A stretch of 64,000 nucleotides of DNA, taken from contig NZ_FRCS01000004.1 of assembly GCF_900143005.1 (NCBI RefSeq), positions 558,001 to 622,000 of the forward strand. Reading direction: 5' to 3'. The notes under the pieces were generated by a model. The model was not told the DNA's origin, made no database searches, and saw only the letters and a list, made by a program, of their open reading frames with translations. The position numbers and the translations under genes were made by a program. Of this stretch, positions 24,978 through 34,516 are shown in pieces. The stretch's first letter is position 1. Each line of letters begins with the position of its first letter. The stretch comes from Cryptosporangium aurantiacum. Lineage in GTDB: Bacteria > Actinomycetota > Actinomycetes > Mycobacteriales > Cryptosporangiaceae.

Positions 24978-24994
24978 TTGCAACTTATCTGCAA
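24978..24994 (-). promoter_or_regulatory. Nur-type nickel operator
   Basis: TTGCAA-CTTAT-CTGCAA, that is two TTGCAA-like half sites separated by 5 nt, the layout described for the Fur-family nickel regulator Nur of Streptomyces (TTGCAA-N5-TTGCAA). Eleven of 12 half-site bases agree. It lies 68 bp before the cbiM ATG, at the promoter. A TTAATCG sequence between box and gene could serve as -10. Confidence 0.8.
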
Positions 24995-25057
24995 TAGCAG
25001 GCGGCGTGCCGTTCGCTAGCTAACACAGGCAGCGCGGCGGAGGGGCAACGGACGGCT

Positions 25058-25069
25058 TAGGCTCGGGCC
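25058..25069 (+). promoter_or_regulatory. -10 box and leaderless start of the bcp gene
   Basis: TAGGCT (25058-25063) ends 6 nt before the ATG and no ribosome site is present. Confidence 0.5.
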
Positions 25070-25546
25070 ATGACTGCCGCGCCACGCCTCGCCCCCGGCG
25101 ACACCGCTCCCGACTTCGAGCTGACCGACGACTCCGGCAACACCGTGCACCTGGCCGACCTGCGCGGCGGACGGGTCGTGCTGTACGCCTACCCGTCCGC
25201 GATGACGCCGGGCTGCACGAAGCAGGCCTGCGACTTCCGCGACTCGCTGGACTCGCTCAAGGCCGCCGGTCTCACGGTCATCGGCATCTCGCCGGACAAG
25301 CCGGAGAAGCTCGCGAAGTTCCGCGACAAGGAGTCGCTCACGTTCCCGCTGGTCTCCGACCCGGACAAGAGCGTGCTCTCGGCCTACGGCGCGTACGGCG
25401 AGAAGACCATGTACGGCAAGACCGTCACCGGCGTCATCCGGTCGACGTTCGTGATCGACGCCGACGGCAAGGTGGAGAAGGCCCAGTACAACGTCAAGGC
25501 CACCGGGCACGTCGCCAAGCTCCGTCGCGACCTCGGGATCGACTGA
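25070..25546 (+). CDS. bcp: Peroxiredoxin, bacterioferritin comigratory protein type
   Basis: A 158-residue AhpC/TSA-fold protein: N-terminal APRLAPGDTAPDFELTDDSG, peroxidatic cysteine in the TPGCTKQACDFRD motif with the resolving cysteine five residues later (alpha-2 type of the BCP/PrxQ subfamily), and the arginine in GVIRSTFVIDADG. It reduces hydroperoxides in the cytoplasm with thioredoxin. The gene is divergent from the nickel transporter and followed directly by a tRNA gene. The ATG is placed 6 nt after a TAGGCT -10 box. Confidence 0.92.
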   Translation: MTAAPRLAPGDTAPDFELTDDSGNTVHLADLRGGRVVLYAYPSAMTPGCTKQACDFRDSLDSLKAAGLTVIGISPDKPEKLAKFRDKESLTFPLVSDPDKSVLSAYGAYGEKTMYGKTVTGVIRSTFVIDADGKVEKAQYNVKATGHVAKLRRDLGID

Positions 25547-25575
25547 GGGTCCGGGGTGCGTACGATGTCAGCCGA

Positions 25576-25659
25576 GCGGGAGTGGCGGAAAGGCTAGACG
25601 CGCCGGGTTTAGGTCCCGGTGTCCTCACGGACATGTGGGTTCGACTCCCACCTCCCGCA
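25576..25659 (+). tRNA. tRNA-Leu (anticodon UAG)
   Basis: An 84-nt gene with 7-bp acceptor stem GCGGGAG/CTCCCGC, anticodon stem CCGGG/CCCGG around loop TTTAGGT (anticodon TAG), a long variable arm TGTCCTCACGGACA typical of class II tRNA-Leu, and T-arm GTGGG-TTCGACT-CCCAC. The 3' CCA is not encoded. TACGAT shortly upstream may be the -10. Confidence 0.95.
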
Positions 25660-25731
25660 CTTCAGCCGGCGCGATTTTCACTCCCCGCCGCGCGCAGGGA
25701 CTGATGATGATCACGGCCGAGTGGTTCAACC

Positions 25732-25947
25732 TCACTGCGGTGGATGCGGCCAGACCCAGGCGATGACGCCGACGGTCGCCGCGGCCGACACGACGAGGAT
25801 CCCGAGCGCGAGCACGCGGAAAGGCGTGGTCTCGCGGACGCGCGTCTTCAGCCGGCTCTGCACGAACGCGAGCAACAGCAGGAGGACGCCGAACGCGCCC
25901 ATCGCCGCGCTCAACACGTAGAGCGCAGTCCGCAGACCGTCCGACAT
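25732..25947 (-). CDS. Small two-helix membrane protein
   Basis: A 71-residue protein starting at ATG 25947, which has GGAGGAGG about 6 nt upstream; a longer frame to 25998 is less likely. Two membrane segments (TALYVLSAAMGAFGVLLLLLAF and VLALGILVVSAAATVGVIAW) flank a basic loop. No family is recognised. It is located 51 bp after the MscS gene on the same strand, so co-transcription is probable. Confidence 0.6.
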   Translation of the reverse strand: MSDGLRTALYVLSAAMGAFGVLLLLLAFVQSRLKTRVRETTPFRVLALGILVVSAAATVGVIAWVWPHPPQ

Positions 25948-25998
25948 CGGTTCCTCCTCCGCAGCCGGTGCCATTCTGACGGCACGGCCCGCGGACAC

Positions 25999-27249
25999 CT
26001 ACGGCCGGTGGTCCTCTTCCGTGGGGCCGGCGAACGCGGCGGAGCGCTCGCGCCCCTCCACCGAGCCGCTGAACACCCGCGCGTCCCGCGAGGCGTCCGG
26101 CACGTTGCCGGGTGGCAGCGCCCGGCCGGCAGCGCCGGCACCGGGGACTCGCTCCGGCTGCTCCGGGATCGAGTGGCCGTTGAGGCCCTCGACCTTGTCG
26201 ATCCGCAGCCCGGGGATGCCGGTGACGTCGGCGCGCGACCGGGGCAGCGCCTCCGGGTAGCTCTCCCGCAACCACTGGACCAACCGCTCGCGGACGTGAC
26301 ACCGCAGGTCGAACAGCGTCGGCGCATCCTTGGCGGTGACCAGCGCCCGCACTCGCACCAGCCCACCGATCGCGTCGGTCACCTGGAGGATGCAAGCGCG
26401 CGTGTCCCAGAGGTCGGTGCCCTCGCAGATGTGCCGCAGCTCCCGGCGCATCTCCTCGGTCGGCACCGCCCAGTCGACGTCGATCTCGACGGCACCGAGC
26501 AGCGCGGACTCGTTCCGTGTCCAGTTCTGGAACGGCTTGGTGGTGAAGTACGACGTCGGCAGCGTCAGCCGCCGGTCGTCCCAGAGGTGCAGGACGACGT
26601 AGCTCAGCGTGATGTCCTCGACGCGGCCCCACTCGTTCTCGACGACCACGACGTCGTCGAGCCGCAGTTCGTCGCTGAATGCCAGCTGGATGCCGGCGAA
26701 CACGTTGCCCAGCACCGACTGGGCGGCCAGCGCCGCGACGACACCCAGGAGACCGGCGGAGGCCAGCAGCGACGCTCCGGCGGCGCGCGCGGCCGGGAAC
26801 GTCACCAGCACCGCGCCGATCGCGACGACGACCACCACCGCGATCGTGACCCGCCGCACCACCGTGATCTGCGTGTGCACCCGGCGGGCGGTCTTGTTGT
26901 TCTCCACGTCGGTGCGGAACCGGGCGAGCGCGGTGTCCTCCAGCACCAACAGCAACGCGCCGACGACCCAGGCGCCGGACGCGATCACGAGCACCGTGAC
27001 CCCGTGCAGTAAAGGGCCTCGCCAGTCACCGGTGGCAGTAGTGGCGTGCAGCGCGCCTTGGACGGCGAGCACGACCGCCAGACACTGCACCGGCCGGTGC
27101 AGTCGCGTGGCCAGCTGGTCGAAGAGCGGGGCGCGGCGGCCGATGCGCCGCACCACGATGTGCACGATCTGCACGAGCACGAGCGCGAGCACCACGCTCA
27201 CGGCCGCTGTCACCAGGGTTGTCACGACATCGGGCAGCTCGTCGAACAC
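25999..27249 (-). CDS. MscS-family mechanosensitive channel
   Basis: A 416-residue membrane protein. Four or five helices in the first 180 residues lead to the pore helix of the MscS type (ASLLASAGLLGVVAALAAQSVLGNVFAGIQLAFSD), followed by the beta domain (LRLDDVVVVENEWGRVEDITLSYVVLHLWDDRRLTLPTSYF). It should release solutes on osmotic downshift. The C-terminal 70 residues form a hydrophilic cytoplasmic tail. GTG start with GGAG 9 nt upstream. Confidence 0.9.
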   Translation of the reverse strand: MFDELPDVVTTLVTAAVSVVLALVLVQIVHIVVRRIGRRAPLFDQLATRLHRPVQCLAVVLAVQGALHATTATGDWRGPLLHGVTVLVIASGAWVVGALLLVLEDTALARFRTDVENNKTARRVHTQITVVRRVTIAVVVVVAIGAVLVTFPAARAAGASLLASAGLLGVVAALAAQSVLGNVFAGIQLAFSDELRLDDVVVVENEWGRVEDITLSYVVLHLWDDRRLTLPTSYFTTKPFQNWTRNESALLGAVEIDVDWAVPTEEMRRELRHICEGTDLWDTRACILQVTDAIGGLVRVRALVTAKDAPTLFDLRCHVRERLVQWLRESYPEALPRSRADVTGIPGLRIDKVEGLNGHSIPEQPERVPGAGAAGRALPPGNVPDASRDARVFSGSVEGRERSAAFAGPTEEDHRP

Positions 27250-27322
27250 GAAGTGGACTCCTCACGAGGTCGGGGACGGCTGCAGCCCTTTGTTTAGCCC
27301 CATGTCTCGCCCTGAAAACGGA

Positions 27323-27937
27323 CTAAGCGGTGGTGAGAGTCTCAGAAAGTACCTTGGCGAGCGCGCGGAACGCCTTGCCGCGGTGGCTGATCGCGTCCTT
27401 GTCGGCGGCCGTCATCTCGGCGGACGTGAGGACCGAGCCGGACGGCAGGAAGATCGGGTCGTACCCGAAGCCGTTCGTCCCGCGCGGCTCCCGGACCAGC
27501 GAGCCCTCCATCCGGCCCTCGACCACGTGCGTCGCCCCGGACGGCAACACCAGCGCAGCCGCACACACGAACGCCGCACCCAGCCGGGTGTCCGGCACGT
27601 CGGTCACCTGCTCCAGCACCAGCCGCAGGTTCGCCTCGTCGTCCTTGGCCCGGCCGGCCCAGCGCGCCGAGAGCACACCCGGCATGCCGTTGAGCGCGTC
27701 GACCGCGATCCCGGAGTCGTCGGCGATCGCGGGCAATCCGGAGATCTCCGCCGCCTCCCGGGCCTTGAGCAGCGCGTTCTCCGCGAACGTCGCGCCGTCC
27801 TCGACCGTGTCGGGGTAGGGCGGCACTTCGTCCAGCCCGACGACCTCGATCTGCGGCACCGCCACCGCGAGGATCCGCCGCAGCTCGGCGATCTTCTTGG
27901 CGTTACGGCTGGCCAGGACGACCCTGGTAAGCGTCAT
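27323..27937 (-). CDS. rdgB: dITP/XTP pyrophosphatase (RdgB/HAM1)
   Basis: A 204-residue protein with N-terminal [17 protein letters not shown], catalytic core [43 protein letters not shown] split over residues 65-115, and [12 protein letters not shown] near residue 155. It hydrolyses non-canonical purine triphosphates to monophosphates, keeping them out of DNA. It overlaps rph by 4 bp (ATGA), as in mycobacteria (Rv1340-Rv1341). Confidence 0.93.
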   Translation of the reverse strand: MTLTRVVLASRNAKKIAELRRILAVAVPQIEVVGLDEVPPYPDTVEDGATFAENALLKAREAAEISGLPAIADDSGIAVDALNGMPGVLSARWAGRAKDDEANLRLVLEQVTDVPDTRLGAAFVCAAALVLPSGATHVVEGRMEGSLVREPRGTNGFGYDPIFLPSGSVLTSAEMTAADKDAISHRGKAFRALAKVLSETLTTA

Positions 27938-28689
27938 GAGAGTGCCTTTTGCTGCAACGACGTCAGCTCCGCGCAACCCGCGACCGCGAGGTCGAGCAGG
28001 GAATCCAGCGTCGAACGGCCGAACGTGATCGCCTCGCCGGTGCCCTGGACCTCGACGAACTCGCCGGAGCCCGTGCAGACCACGTTCATGTCGACGCCGG
28101 CCTTGACGTCCTCGTCGTAGTTGAGGTCGAGCCGGGGCTCGCCGTCGATGACACCGACGCTGACCGCGGCGACCGAGTTCTTCAGCGCCTTCTTCGGGGA
28201 CGCCGCGAGCGCGTGCCGCGACGCCAGCCACTGGACGGCGTCGGCCAGCGCGACGTAGGCGCCGGTGATCGCGGCGGTGCGGGTTCCGCCGTCGGCCTGG
28301 AGCACGTCGCAGTCGAGCGTGATCGTGTTCTCGCCCAGCGCCTTGAGGTCCAGGCAGGCGCGCAGGCTGCGACCGATCAGCCGGGAGATCTCGTGGGTGC
28401 GGCCGCCGATCCGGCCCTTGACCGACTCGCGGTCGCCGCGGGTGTGGGTGGCGCGCGGCAGCATCGCGTACTCGGCGGTGACCCAGCCCAGGCCGCTGCC
28501 CTTGCGCCAGCGCGGAACACCCTCGACCACGCTCGCGGTGCAGAGCACCCGGGTCCGGCCGAACTCGACGAGCACCGAACCCTCGGCGTGGTCGGACCAG
28601 CCGCGTTCGAACGAAACCGGGCGAAGAGCATGGGCTACCCGCCCGTCGGGCCGGTGACCGATCGTCAGCACGGTGGAGGAGTCCGTCAT
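27934..28689 (-). CDS. rph: Ribonuclease PH
   Basis: A 251-residue exoribonuclease of the PH fold: [51 protein letters not shown] and [18 protein letters not shown] are its conserved blocks, including the phosphate-binding arginines. It trims tRNA 3' ends by phosphorolysis. TAGGCT (28697-28702) ends 7 nt before the ATG, so the rph-rdgB operon probably has its own leaderless promoter overlapping the end of the GDSL gene. Confidence 0.94.
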   Translation of the reverse strand: MTDSSTVLTIGHRPDGRVAHALRPVSFERGWSDHAEGSVLVEFGRTRVLCTASVVEGVPRWRKGSGLGWVTAEYAMLPRATHTRGDRESVKGRIGGRTHEISRLIGRSLRACLDLKALGENTITLDCDVLQADGGTRTAAITGAYVALADAVQWLASRHALAASPKKALKNSVAAVSVGVIDGEPRLDLNYDEDVKAGVDMNVVCTGSGEFVEVQGTGEAITFGRSTLDSLLDLAVAGCAELTSLQQKALS

Positions 28690-28699
28690 GGGCGGCAGC

Positions 28700-29500
28700 C
28701 TATCCTCCCGTGCGACCCCACCGACGGGGGCGGATCGCAGCCCAGAGTTCCCGCGCCGCCAGCCCGGCCAGGTACGGCACCAGGTCGGTGCCCCGGTCGA
28801 TCACCCAGCCGGTGCCCTTCGTGGCGAGCCACCAGACGTGCTCGAACGGACGGGGCGCCGCACCGCCGCCGGGCTCGGCCGAGGGCATCCGCGGCACCGG
28901 CACGCCCCGGTCGGCGAGCGCTCCGGCGAACTCCCTGGCCACCACCCGGTGACCGCGCTCGTTGGGGTGGAGCCGGTCGACGTGCCAGGCGGACCGGTCC
29001 GCGACGGCCGGATGATCAGCGAGGTCGACGTGGATGGTCCGGTGCCGGCTGGCGACGGCCTGGACGGCCGTGTTCAGGTCGTCGGTACGCCGGCCGAGCG
29101 GGCGACGCAGCGCGCCGGGCAGCCGCAGCATCCGGCCCGGGTCGGGCATGCGGGCGGTCAGCACGACAGCGCCGGACGCGCAGAGCGCGCTGACGACGTG
29201 GTCCAGCCGGTCCTCGATCGCCGCCGGATCGAAGTTGGGACGCAGGACGTCGTTCACGCCGACGACCACGCTCGCCACCGTCGGGGCGAACTCCAGCGCC
29301 GACGGCAACTGCTCGTCGACCACCCGCGCGGTGGTCGCCCCGCTGCTCGCGTAGTTCACGAACCGCTCGGACGACAAGCCCTCGGCGAGCAGCGCCGCCC
29401 ACCCGCGCCAGCCACCGCCGGGCAGCGGGTCACCCAACCCCTCGGTTACCGAGTCCCCGAGCGCCGCGAAGCGGACGCTCGGACGGTCGATCCCGGCCAC
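28700..29500 (-). CDS. SGNH/GDSL-family hydrolase
   Basis: A 266-residue cytosolic esterase-like protein. Block I is [10 protein letters not shown] (Ser of the GDS motif), block [13 protein letters not shown] (Asn of GxND) and block [13 protein letters not shown] (Asp and His of DxxH). These give the Ser-His-Asp triad and oxyanion hole of SGNH hydrolases. The substrate is unknown; the neighbours are glycosyltransferases, so a glycan or lipid ester is possible. GTG start with GGAGG upstream; it overlaps the upstream glycosyltransferase gene by 55 bp. Confidence 0.85.
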   Translation of the reverse strand: MAGIDRPSVRFAALGDSVTEGLGDPLPGGGWRGWAALLAEGLSSERFVNYASSGATTARVVDEQLPSALEFAPTVASVVVGVNDVLRPNFDPAAIEDRLDHVVSALCASGAVVLTARMPDPGRMLRLPGALRRPLGRRTDDLNTAVQAVASRHRTIHVDLADHPAVADRSAWHVDRLHPNERGHRVVAREFAGALADRGVPVPRMPSAEPGGGAAPRPFEHVWWLATKGTGWVIDRGTDLVPYLAGLAARELWAAIRPRRWGRTGG

Positions 29501-30660
29501 GACGCCACCTCCTCGAACGTCTGCAACGCGTCAAGGCCATGAGCGGCGAGCATCCCGCTCACCGCCGTCGGCCAGCCGAAACGCTGTGCTCTCTGCCGCG
29601 CGGCCGACCGCCGGTCCGCTTCCGGACGCGCGGCCAGCTCCAGCACCGCCTCGGCGAAGCGGAACCCGGTGCTCCCCGGCACCGCGACCCCCGCGTCACC
29701 GACCACCTCGCCGAGCGCGCCGTCGCCCGCCGCGACCACCGGCGTCCCGCACGCCATCGCCTCCAGCGCGGCGAGCCCGAACGTCTCGGCCGGCCCGGGG
29801 GCCAGCACGGCGTCCGCGGTCGCCAGCAGCCGAGCCACCAGCCCGCGGTCGGGCACGAACCCGAGGAACCGCACCGGCAGGCCGCGGGCGCGCCGCTCGA
29901 GAAACGGACGCCGCGGCCCGTCGCCGACCACGACGAGCACCGCGGACACCCCGCGGGCCCGCAGCGCCGCCAGCGCGTCCACCGAACGCTCGACCCGCTT
30001 CTCCGGCGACAGCCGCCCACAGTGGACCAGCAACAGCTCGCTGGGCCGGGCGAGCGAGGCCCGGAGCGACGCGTCACGCAGCCCCGGGTGGAACCGCGCG
30101 AGATCGACGCCGAGCGGCACCTTCACCAGGCCGGTCGCGCCGATCCGGCGGAACTCGGCAGCGGCGAACTCGGTCGTCGCGACCACCGTGTCGAACGTCT
30201 CCGCGGTGCGCTGGTTCAACGAGTCGGCGATCCGCCGCACCGGGGCCCAGAGCGGCAGCGCCATCTCCAGCAGCGCGGTGAGGTTCTCGTGCGACACCAT
30301 GATCGACGCGATCCCGTGCCTGCGGGCCCACGCGCCGGTCCAGCGCAGCGTCGTGCGATCCGAGACCTCCAGCCGATCCGGGCGCAGCTCCTCCAGCAGC
30401 GCGGTCAGCCGGCGACGGCCGACGACCACCCGGTAGCCGCCCATCCACGGCACGGTGGGGCCGGGCAGCGTGATCACCCGGCCCTGCGGTGTGTCGTTCT
30501 CCTCGAAGCGTGGGCCGGGGACGACCAGCACCGGGTCGTGTCCGGCCGCGCGGTATCCGCGGCCGAGCTCGTACAGCGCCGTCCGCAGGCCACCCGAGCG
30601 CGGCCCGACGAAGTTCGCCAGCCGGACGATCGTCGCCGGTTCCGCGCCGGGCTCGGTCAC
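29446..30660 (-). CDS. Glycosyltransferase family 4, mannosyltransferase-like
   Basis: A 404-residue GT-B enzyme: N-terminal RLANFVGPRSGGLRTALYELG, the hinge VKVPLGVDLARFHP, donor-binding domain LLLVHCGRLSPEKRVERSVDAL and the catalytic EXE motif in PAETFGLAALEAMACGTPVV. It is likely to use a GDP- or UDP-sugar to extend a phosphoinositol or polar lipid, as PimC-type enzymes do, but specificity cannot be told. It overlaps the next glycosyltransferase gene by 4 bp and the hydrolase gene by 55 bp. Confidence 0.85.
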   Translation of the reverse strand: MTEPGAEPATIVRLANFVGPRSGGLRTALYELGRGYRAAGHDPVLVVPGPRFEENDTPQGRVITLPGPTVPWMGGYRVVVGRRRLTALLEELRPDRLEVSDRTTLRWTGAWARRHGIASIMVSHENLTALLEMALPLWAPVRRIADSLNQRTAETFDTVVATTEFAAAEFRRIGATGLVKVPLGVDLARFHPGLRDASLRASLARPSELLLVHCGRLSPEKRVERSVDALAALRARGVSAVLVVVGDGPRRPFLERRARGLPVRFLGFVPDRGLVARLLATADAVLAPGPAETFGLAALEAMACGTPVVAAGDGALGEVVGDAGVAVPGSTGFRFAEAVLELAARPEADRRSAARQRAQRFGWPTAVSGMLAAHGLDALQTFEEVASWPGSTVRASASRRSGTR

Positions 30661-31787
30661 GCGGCGCGCTCCACCGGCGCAACCGTGCCACGGCCGATCA
30701 CGTCCTGGTAGTGGCCGATCAGCGCGTCGCCGACCGCGGTCCAGCTGCGCCCGGCCACCGCGGCACGCCCCGCAGCGCCGAACTCACGGCGGAGCGCTGC
30801 GTCCTCGGCCAGCGCGCGAACGGCAACGGTGATCGCGCCGGCGTCCGACGGCGTCACCAGGTAGCCGGTCCGGCCGGAGCGGACCAGGTCGACCGGGCCA
30901 CCGGCGGCCGGTGCCACGACCGGGACACCGGACGCCATCGCCTCCTGCACGGTCTGGCAGAACGTCTCGTGCGCGCCGGTGTGCACGAAGACGTCGAGGC
31001 TGGCGAACGCGGTGGCGAGATCCTCGCCGACCAGCTCGCCGAGGAACGTGGCCCGGGGCATCTGCTTCCGCAATGCCGGTGCCGCCGGTCCGTCACCGAT
31101 GATCACGACCTTGACGCCGGGCAGGTGGGTGACCGGCTCCAGCAGATCCACCCGCTTCTCCGGTGCCAGCCGCCCGACGTACCCCACGATCACGTCACCG
31201 CCGACGGACTCCCGGAACGCGTCCGAGCGCTTCGCCGGGTCGAACCGCACCGCGTCCACACCCCGCGGCCACAGGTGGACCGGTCCGATGCCGTGTGCCG
31301 CCAGCTCGGTCGCGGTCACGCTGGACGGGGCCAGTGTCCGCGCGGTCACCCCGTGTACCCGGCGCAACCAACGCCACGCGGCCGCGCGTCCGGCACCGAG
31401 TTTGTAGAATCCGGCGAAGCCGGGGACGTCGGTCTGGTAGATCGCGACCGCGGGCACGCCCTGCCGGGCGGCCGCGAACGCGCCCTGCGCGGCGAGCGCG
31501 ATCGGTGACGCCAGGTGGACGACGTCCGGCCGGTGCCGGCGCAGCGCCGCAGCCACCCGACGGGTCGGCAGCCCGACCCGGAAGCTCGGATAACCGGGCA
31601 ACCCGACGCTCGGGACCCGCACGACCGGGATGTCCGGCAGCCCGGAACGGGCCACCGCCGTCGAGACCGGCGCCACTACCAGTGGTTCGTGCCCGCGGGC
31701 GAGCAGATGCTCCACGGTGCGCAGCACCGAGTGGGCGACCCCGTTGACGTCCGGCGGGTACGACTCCGTGATGATCGCGACACGCAT
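30657..31787 (-). CDS. Glycosyltransferase family 4, MgtA/PimB-like mannosyltransferase
   Basis: A 376-residue GT-B enzyme beginning MRVAIITESYPPDVNGVAHSV, the acceptor-domain signature of actinobacterial alpha-mannosyltransferases such as MgtA (glucuronosyl-diacylglycerol mannosylation). Donor domain: VGYVGRLAPEKRVDLLEPV and the EXE region GAHETFCQTVQEAMASGVPVV. It should transfer mannose from GDP-mannose to a membrane lipid at the cytoplasmic face. It is first in a compact three-gene unit with the second glycosyltransferase and GDSL hydrolase. Confidence 0.85.
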   Translation of the reverse strand: MRVAIITESYPPDVNGVAHSVLRTVEHLLARGHEPLVVAPVSTAVARSGLPDIPVVRVPSVGLPGYPSFRVGLPTRRVAAALRRHRPDVVHLASPIALAAQGAFAAARQGVPAVAIYQTDVPGFAGFYKLGAGRAAAWRWLRRVHGVTARTLAPSSVTATELAAHGIGPVHLWPRGVDAVRFDPAKRSDAFRESVGGDVIVGYVGRLAPEKRVDLLEPVTHLPGVKVVIIGDGPAAPALRKQMPRATFLGELVGEDLATAFASLDVFVHTGAHETFCQTVQEAMASGVPVVAPAAGGPVDLVRSGRTGYLVTPSDAGAITVAVRALAEDAALRREFGAAGRAAVAGRSWTAVGDALIGHYQDVIGRGTVAPVERAA

Positions 31788-31968
31788 GCGACTCAGCGTC
31801 GCGATCGAGGCTTTTCCCCTGGTCACTACCGGATGGCCGGGAGGGGAACGACCGGCCAAAGGTGTCCGCACCCCGCGAAGTCGGCTACCTTCGGTGCGCC
31901 GCGGTCAGCGACGAGGCAGGATGGCTCCACCGGGTTATCGCTGTGATGGCCCGGACAGCGGAGGTGAC

Positions 31969-32802
31969 GTGCCAACCGACACGCTCAGGTTGGGTGCTGA
32001 CCTGACGGTGACTACCTTGTGTGACGCCGCCGGAACGTTTCCCGAACCTCTCGAGGAGGCCTTCCCCGACGCGGGGAACACCGGCCGGTGGCCGATGCAT
32101 GTGCATTGCCACCTGGTCCGGACGCCGACCAGGACCGTTCTGGTGGACGCGGGCATCGGGCCGGTGTGGGCGCCGGCCGGAGGCTGGTTCGGCCGCCCCG
32201 GGCGACTGCCCGAGGAACTCGCCGCGCTCGGCGTCGGCCCCGAGGAGATCACCGATGTGATCCTCACCCACCTGCATCCCGACCACATCGGGTGGGTGGT
32301 TGCCGACGAGGACGATCCGAAGCCGTACTTCGCCAACGCGCGGCACGTCGTGCAGGGCGCGGAACTGAAGTGGCTGCGGGAATCCGGCGAGGAGTGGGAC
32401 GAGCTGTACGAGTCCCACGTCAAACCACTCGTCGACGCGCAGCTCCTGGTCGAGGTCGCCGGCGCGGCGACGCTGGACGAGCGGCTGGACCTGGTGCTGG
32501 CCCCCGGCCACACGCCGGGCCACCAGTGCCTGCTGGTCGACGCGCCGGACCGTCCGCTGCTGATCACCGGCGACGCGTTCGTGCACCGCGGCCAGATGAC
32601 GACCGCGAGCCTGGCCTACCGCTACGAAGAGGGCACCGACGACGCGGCGAAGACCCGCAAGCGGCTGCTCTCGGTCGCGGCCGAGCGGGGCGTGCTGCTG
32701 GCGCCGTGTCACCTGGACGAGGGTGTGGTGCTGGTGGAGAGCGCCAGCGAGGACTCGTTCCGCACCACCGCGATGGCGCGCTGCCCGAACTCGGTGGCTT
32801 GA
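31969..32802 (+). CDS. Metallo-beta-lactamase-fold hydrolase (lactonase-like)
   Basis: A 277-residue protein whose metal site is THLHPDHIGW (HxHxDH), followed by VLAPGHTPGHQCLL and LITGDAF, the order seen in AHL-lactonase and related hydrolases. Substrate unknown. The GTG start at 31969 is chosen because GGAGG lies just upstream; longer in-frame starts lack ribosome sites. It is the only plus-strand gene between 25.7 and 39.2 kb and faces the next gene across a strong hairpin, so it looks like an insertion into an otherwise co-oriented cluster. Confidence 0.82.
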   Translation: MPTDTLRLGADLTVTTLCDAAGTFPEPLEEAFPDAGNTGRWPMHVHCHLVRTPTRTVLVDAGIGPVWAPAGGWFGRPGRLPEELAALGVGPEEITDVILTHLHPDHIGWVVADEDDPKPYFANARHVVQGAELKWLRESGEEWDELYESHVKPLVDAQLLVEVAGAATLDERLDLVLAPGHTPGHQCLLVDAPDRPLLITGDAFVHRGQMTTASLAYRYEEGTDDAAKTRKRLLSVAAERGVLLAPCHLDEGVVLVESASEDSFRTTAMARCPNSVA

Positions 32803-32806
32803 TTTC

Positions 32807-32837
32807 CGCCGCCGCTGCGCCGAACGCAGCGGCGGCG
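32807..32837. terminator. Bidirectional terminator hairpin
   Basis: A perfect 13-bp stem (32807-32819 with 32825-32837, loop CCGAA) between two convergent metallo-hydrolase genes. Confidence 0.8.
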
Positions 32838-33596
32838 TCAGATCTGGTACTCGGCGCCCGCGTAGGCCAGGTCGATCGGTCCCGCGTACGCGCTGCGCGC
32901 CTCGGCCAGCGTCTTCTCCGGGTCTCCCCAGGCCTGCACCAGGTGGGTGAGCACCAGCCTCCCGGCCTGGGCGCGGGTGGCGTACTCGCCGGCCTCGAGG
33001 CCGGTCAGGTGCAGGTCCGGCGGGTGCGGCTTGTCCTCTAAATAGGACGCCTCGCACAGGAACAGATCGACGTCACGCGCCAGGTCGACGAGCGCCTCGC
33101 TCCGCCCGGTGTCGGCCGAGTAGGCGATCGCGCTGTCTCCGTGCTCGATCCGCACGCCGAACGTCTCCACCGGATGGTTCACCCTGGCCGCGACGATCGC
33201 GAACGGACCGACCGCGAACCGTCCCGGCTGGAGCGTCTTGACGTCGTACACATCCTCGACGCTGCCGCCGACGTAGTCCTCCGGGCCGTAGATCTGGGCG
33301 AGCCGCTCCCCCGTACCCGCCGGGCCGTACAGCGGCATCGGGCGGTGTTTACCCGCCGGGTCGTACCGCCGCACGACGACGTACGAGCAGGCGTCCAGGA
33401 TGTGGTCGCAGTGCAGGTGCGAGAGCACGATCGCGTCCACGCCGTGCATGCCCGCCGGGTGACGCTGCAGCGCGCCCAGCGCTCCGGTGCCGAAGTCGAG
33501 CAGCAACCGGAAACCCTCGGCCTCCAGCAGGTACGACGAGCAGGGCGAATCCGGGCCCGGGAAGCTGCCGGCGCACCCGAGAACGGAGAGCTTCAT
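32838..33596 (-). CDS. MBL-fold phosphodiesterase, Rv1339-like
   Basis: A 252-residue protein starting [25 protein letters not shown] with metal ligands in [18 protein letters not shown] (Asp) and the final LTHL His. This is the RNase Z/atypical class II cyclic-nucleotide phosphodiesterase fold; the M. tuberculosis neighbour of murI, Rv1339, is reported to hydrolyse cAMP. It directly follows murI with a 4-bp overlap, the same arrangement as in mycobacteria, which supports the orthology. It acts in the cytoplasm. Confidence 0.85.
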   Translation of the reverse strand: MKLSVLGCAGSFPGPDSPCSSYLLEAEGFRLLLDFGTGALGALQRHPAGMHGVDAIVLSHLHCDHILDACSYVVVRRYDPAGKHRPMPLYGPAGTGERLAQIYGPEDYVGGSVEDVYDVKTLQPGRFAVGPFAIVAARVNHPVETFGVRIEHGDSAIAYSADTGRSEALVDLARDVDLFLCEASYLEDKPHPPDLHLTGLEAGEYATRAQAGRLVLTHLVQAWGDPEKTLAEARSAYAGPIDLAYAGAEYQI

Positions 33597-34420
33597 CCGG
33601 CCACCTCCAGCTTTCCTCCTGCTGGCAGCCTAAGGGAACCCACCACTGCCGCCTCCGGCCCCAGGAACCGGCGGCCCAGCCGCGCGAACGGCCCCGGATC
33701 GCCGGTCGCCAGGAACTCGTGCTGCGGCGGTCCGGCGTCGTCCCCGCGCAGGAGGTCCCGGGCGGTGAGCGCCCGGTAGACGTCCTTCGCGGTCTCGTCC
33801 GCGCTCGACACCAGCGTGACTCCGTCCCCCATCACCAGGCTGATCACTCCGGTCAACAAGGGGTAGTGTGTGCACCCCAACACCAGCGTGTCGACCTCGG
33901 CACGCTGCAGTGGTTCCAGGTACGCCTGGGTGAGGCCCAGCAGCTGCCGCCCGCTGGTCACCCCGCGTTCGACGAACGAGACGAACTCCGGGCACGCCAC
34001 CGCGGTCACCTCGACGTCCGGTGCCGCCGCGAACATGTCCTGGTAGGCGCCGCTGGTCACGGTGGCCCTGGTCCCGATCACGCCGACCCGGCCGTTGCGG
34101 GTCGCCGCGACCGCCCGTCGCACCGCGGGCAGCACGACTTCGACCACCGGGACGTCGTACCGCTCCCGAGCGTCACGCAGGCACGCCGCGGAGGCGCTGT
34201 TACACGCGATCACCAGCATCTTCACGTTCCGCTCGACCAAGTGATCGAGCACCTCCAGCGCGAAGCGGCGAACCTCGGCGATCGGCCGCGGGCCGTAGGG
34301 CACGTGGGCGGTGTCGCCGACATAGATCAACTGCTCGTTCGGGAGCTGGTCGAGCACGGCACGCGCCACGGTCAGCCCGCCGACTCCGGAATCGAAAATC
34401 CCGATTGGCGCCTCCGTCAC
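33593..34420 (-). CDS. murI: Glutamate racemase
   Basis: A 275-residue protein: [22 protein letters not shown] at the N-terminus and the two catalytic cysteines in [12 protein letters not shown] and [11 protein letters not shown]. It makes D-glutamate for peptidoglycan. The GTG start is preceded by TACGCT ending 7 nt upstream and no ribosome site, so it is probably leaderless. It heads an operon with the Rv1339-like gene. Confidence 0.94.
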   Translation of the reverse strand: MTEAPIGIFDSGVGGLTVARAVLDQLPNEQLIYVGDTAHVPYGPRPIAEVRRFALEVLDHLVERNVKMLVIACNSASAACLRDARERYDVPVVEVVLPAVRRAVAATRNGRVGVIGTRATVTSGAYQDMFAAAPDVEVTAVACPEFVSFVERGVTSGRQLLGLTQAYLEPLQRAEVDTLVLGCTHYPLLTGVISLVMGDGVTLVSSADETAKDVYRALTARDLLRGDDAGPPQHEFLATGDPGPFARLGRRFLGPEAAVVGSLRLPAGGKLEVAG

Positions 34421-34516
34421 GGCGCCGAGCGTACGCGGCAGGGGTGGTGGTCTGTCTGTCCGGAAGCTAACTCGACGGGCAGTGTCATGACTGTCACCTG
34501 ATCGGGGCGACGGCGG

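Noticed and set aside
31969-32802. Longer start for the plus-strand MBL protein at 31630
   Set aside because: The added part is antisense to the glycosyltransferase start and its promoter region, and GTG 31969 has GGAGG just upstream.
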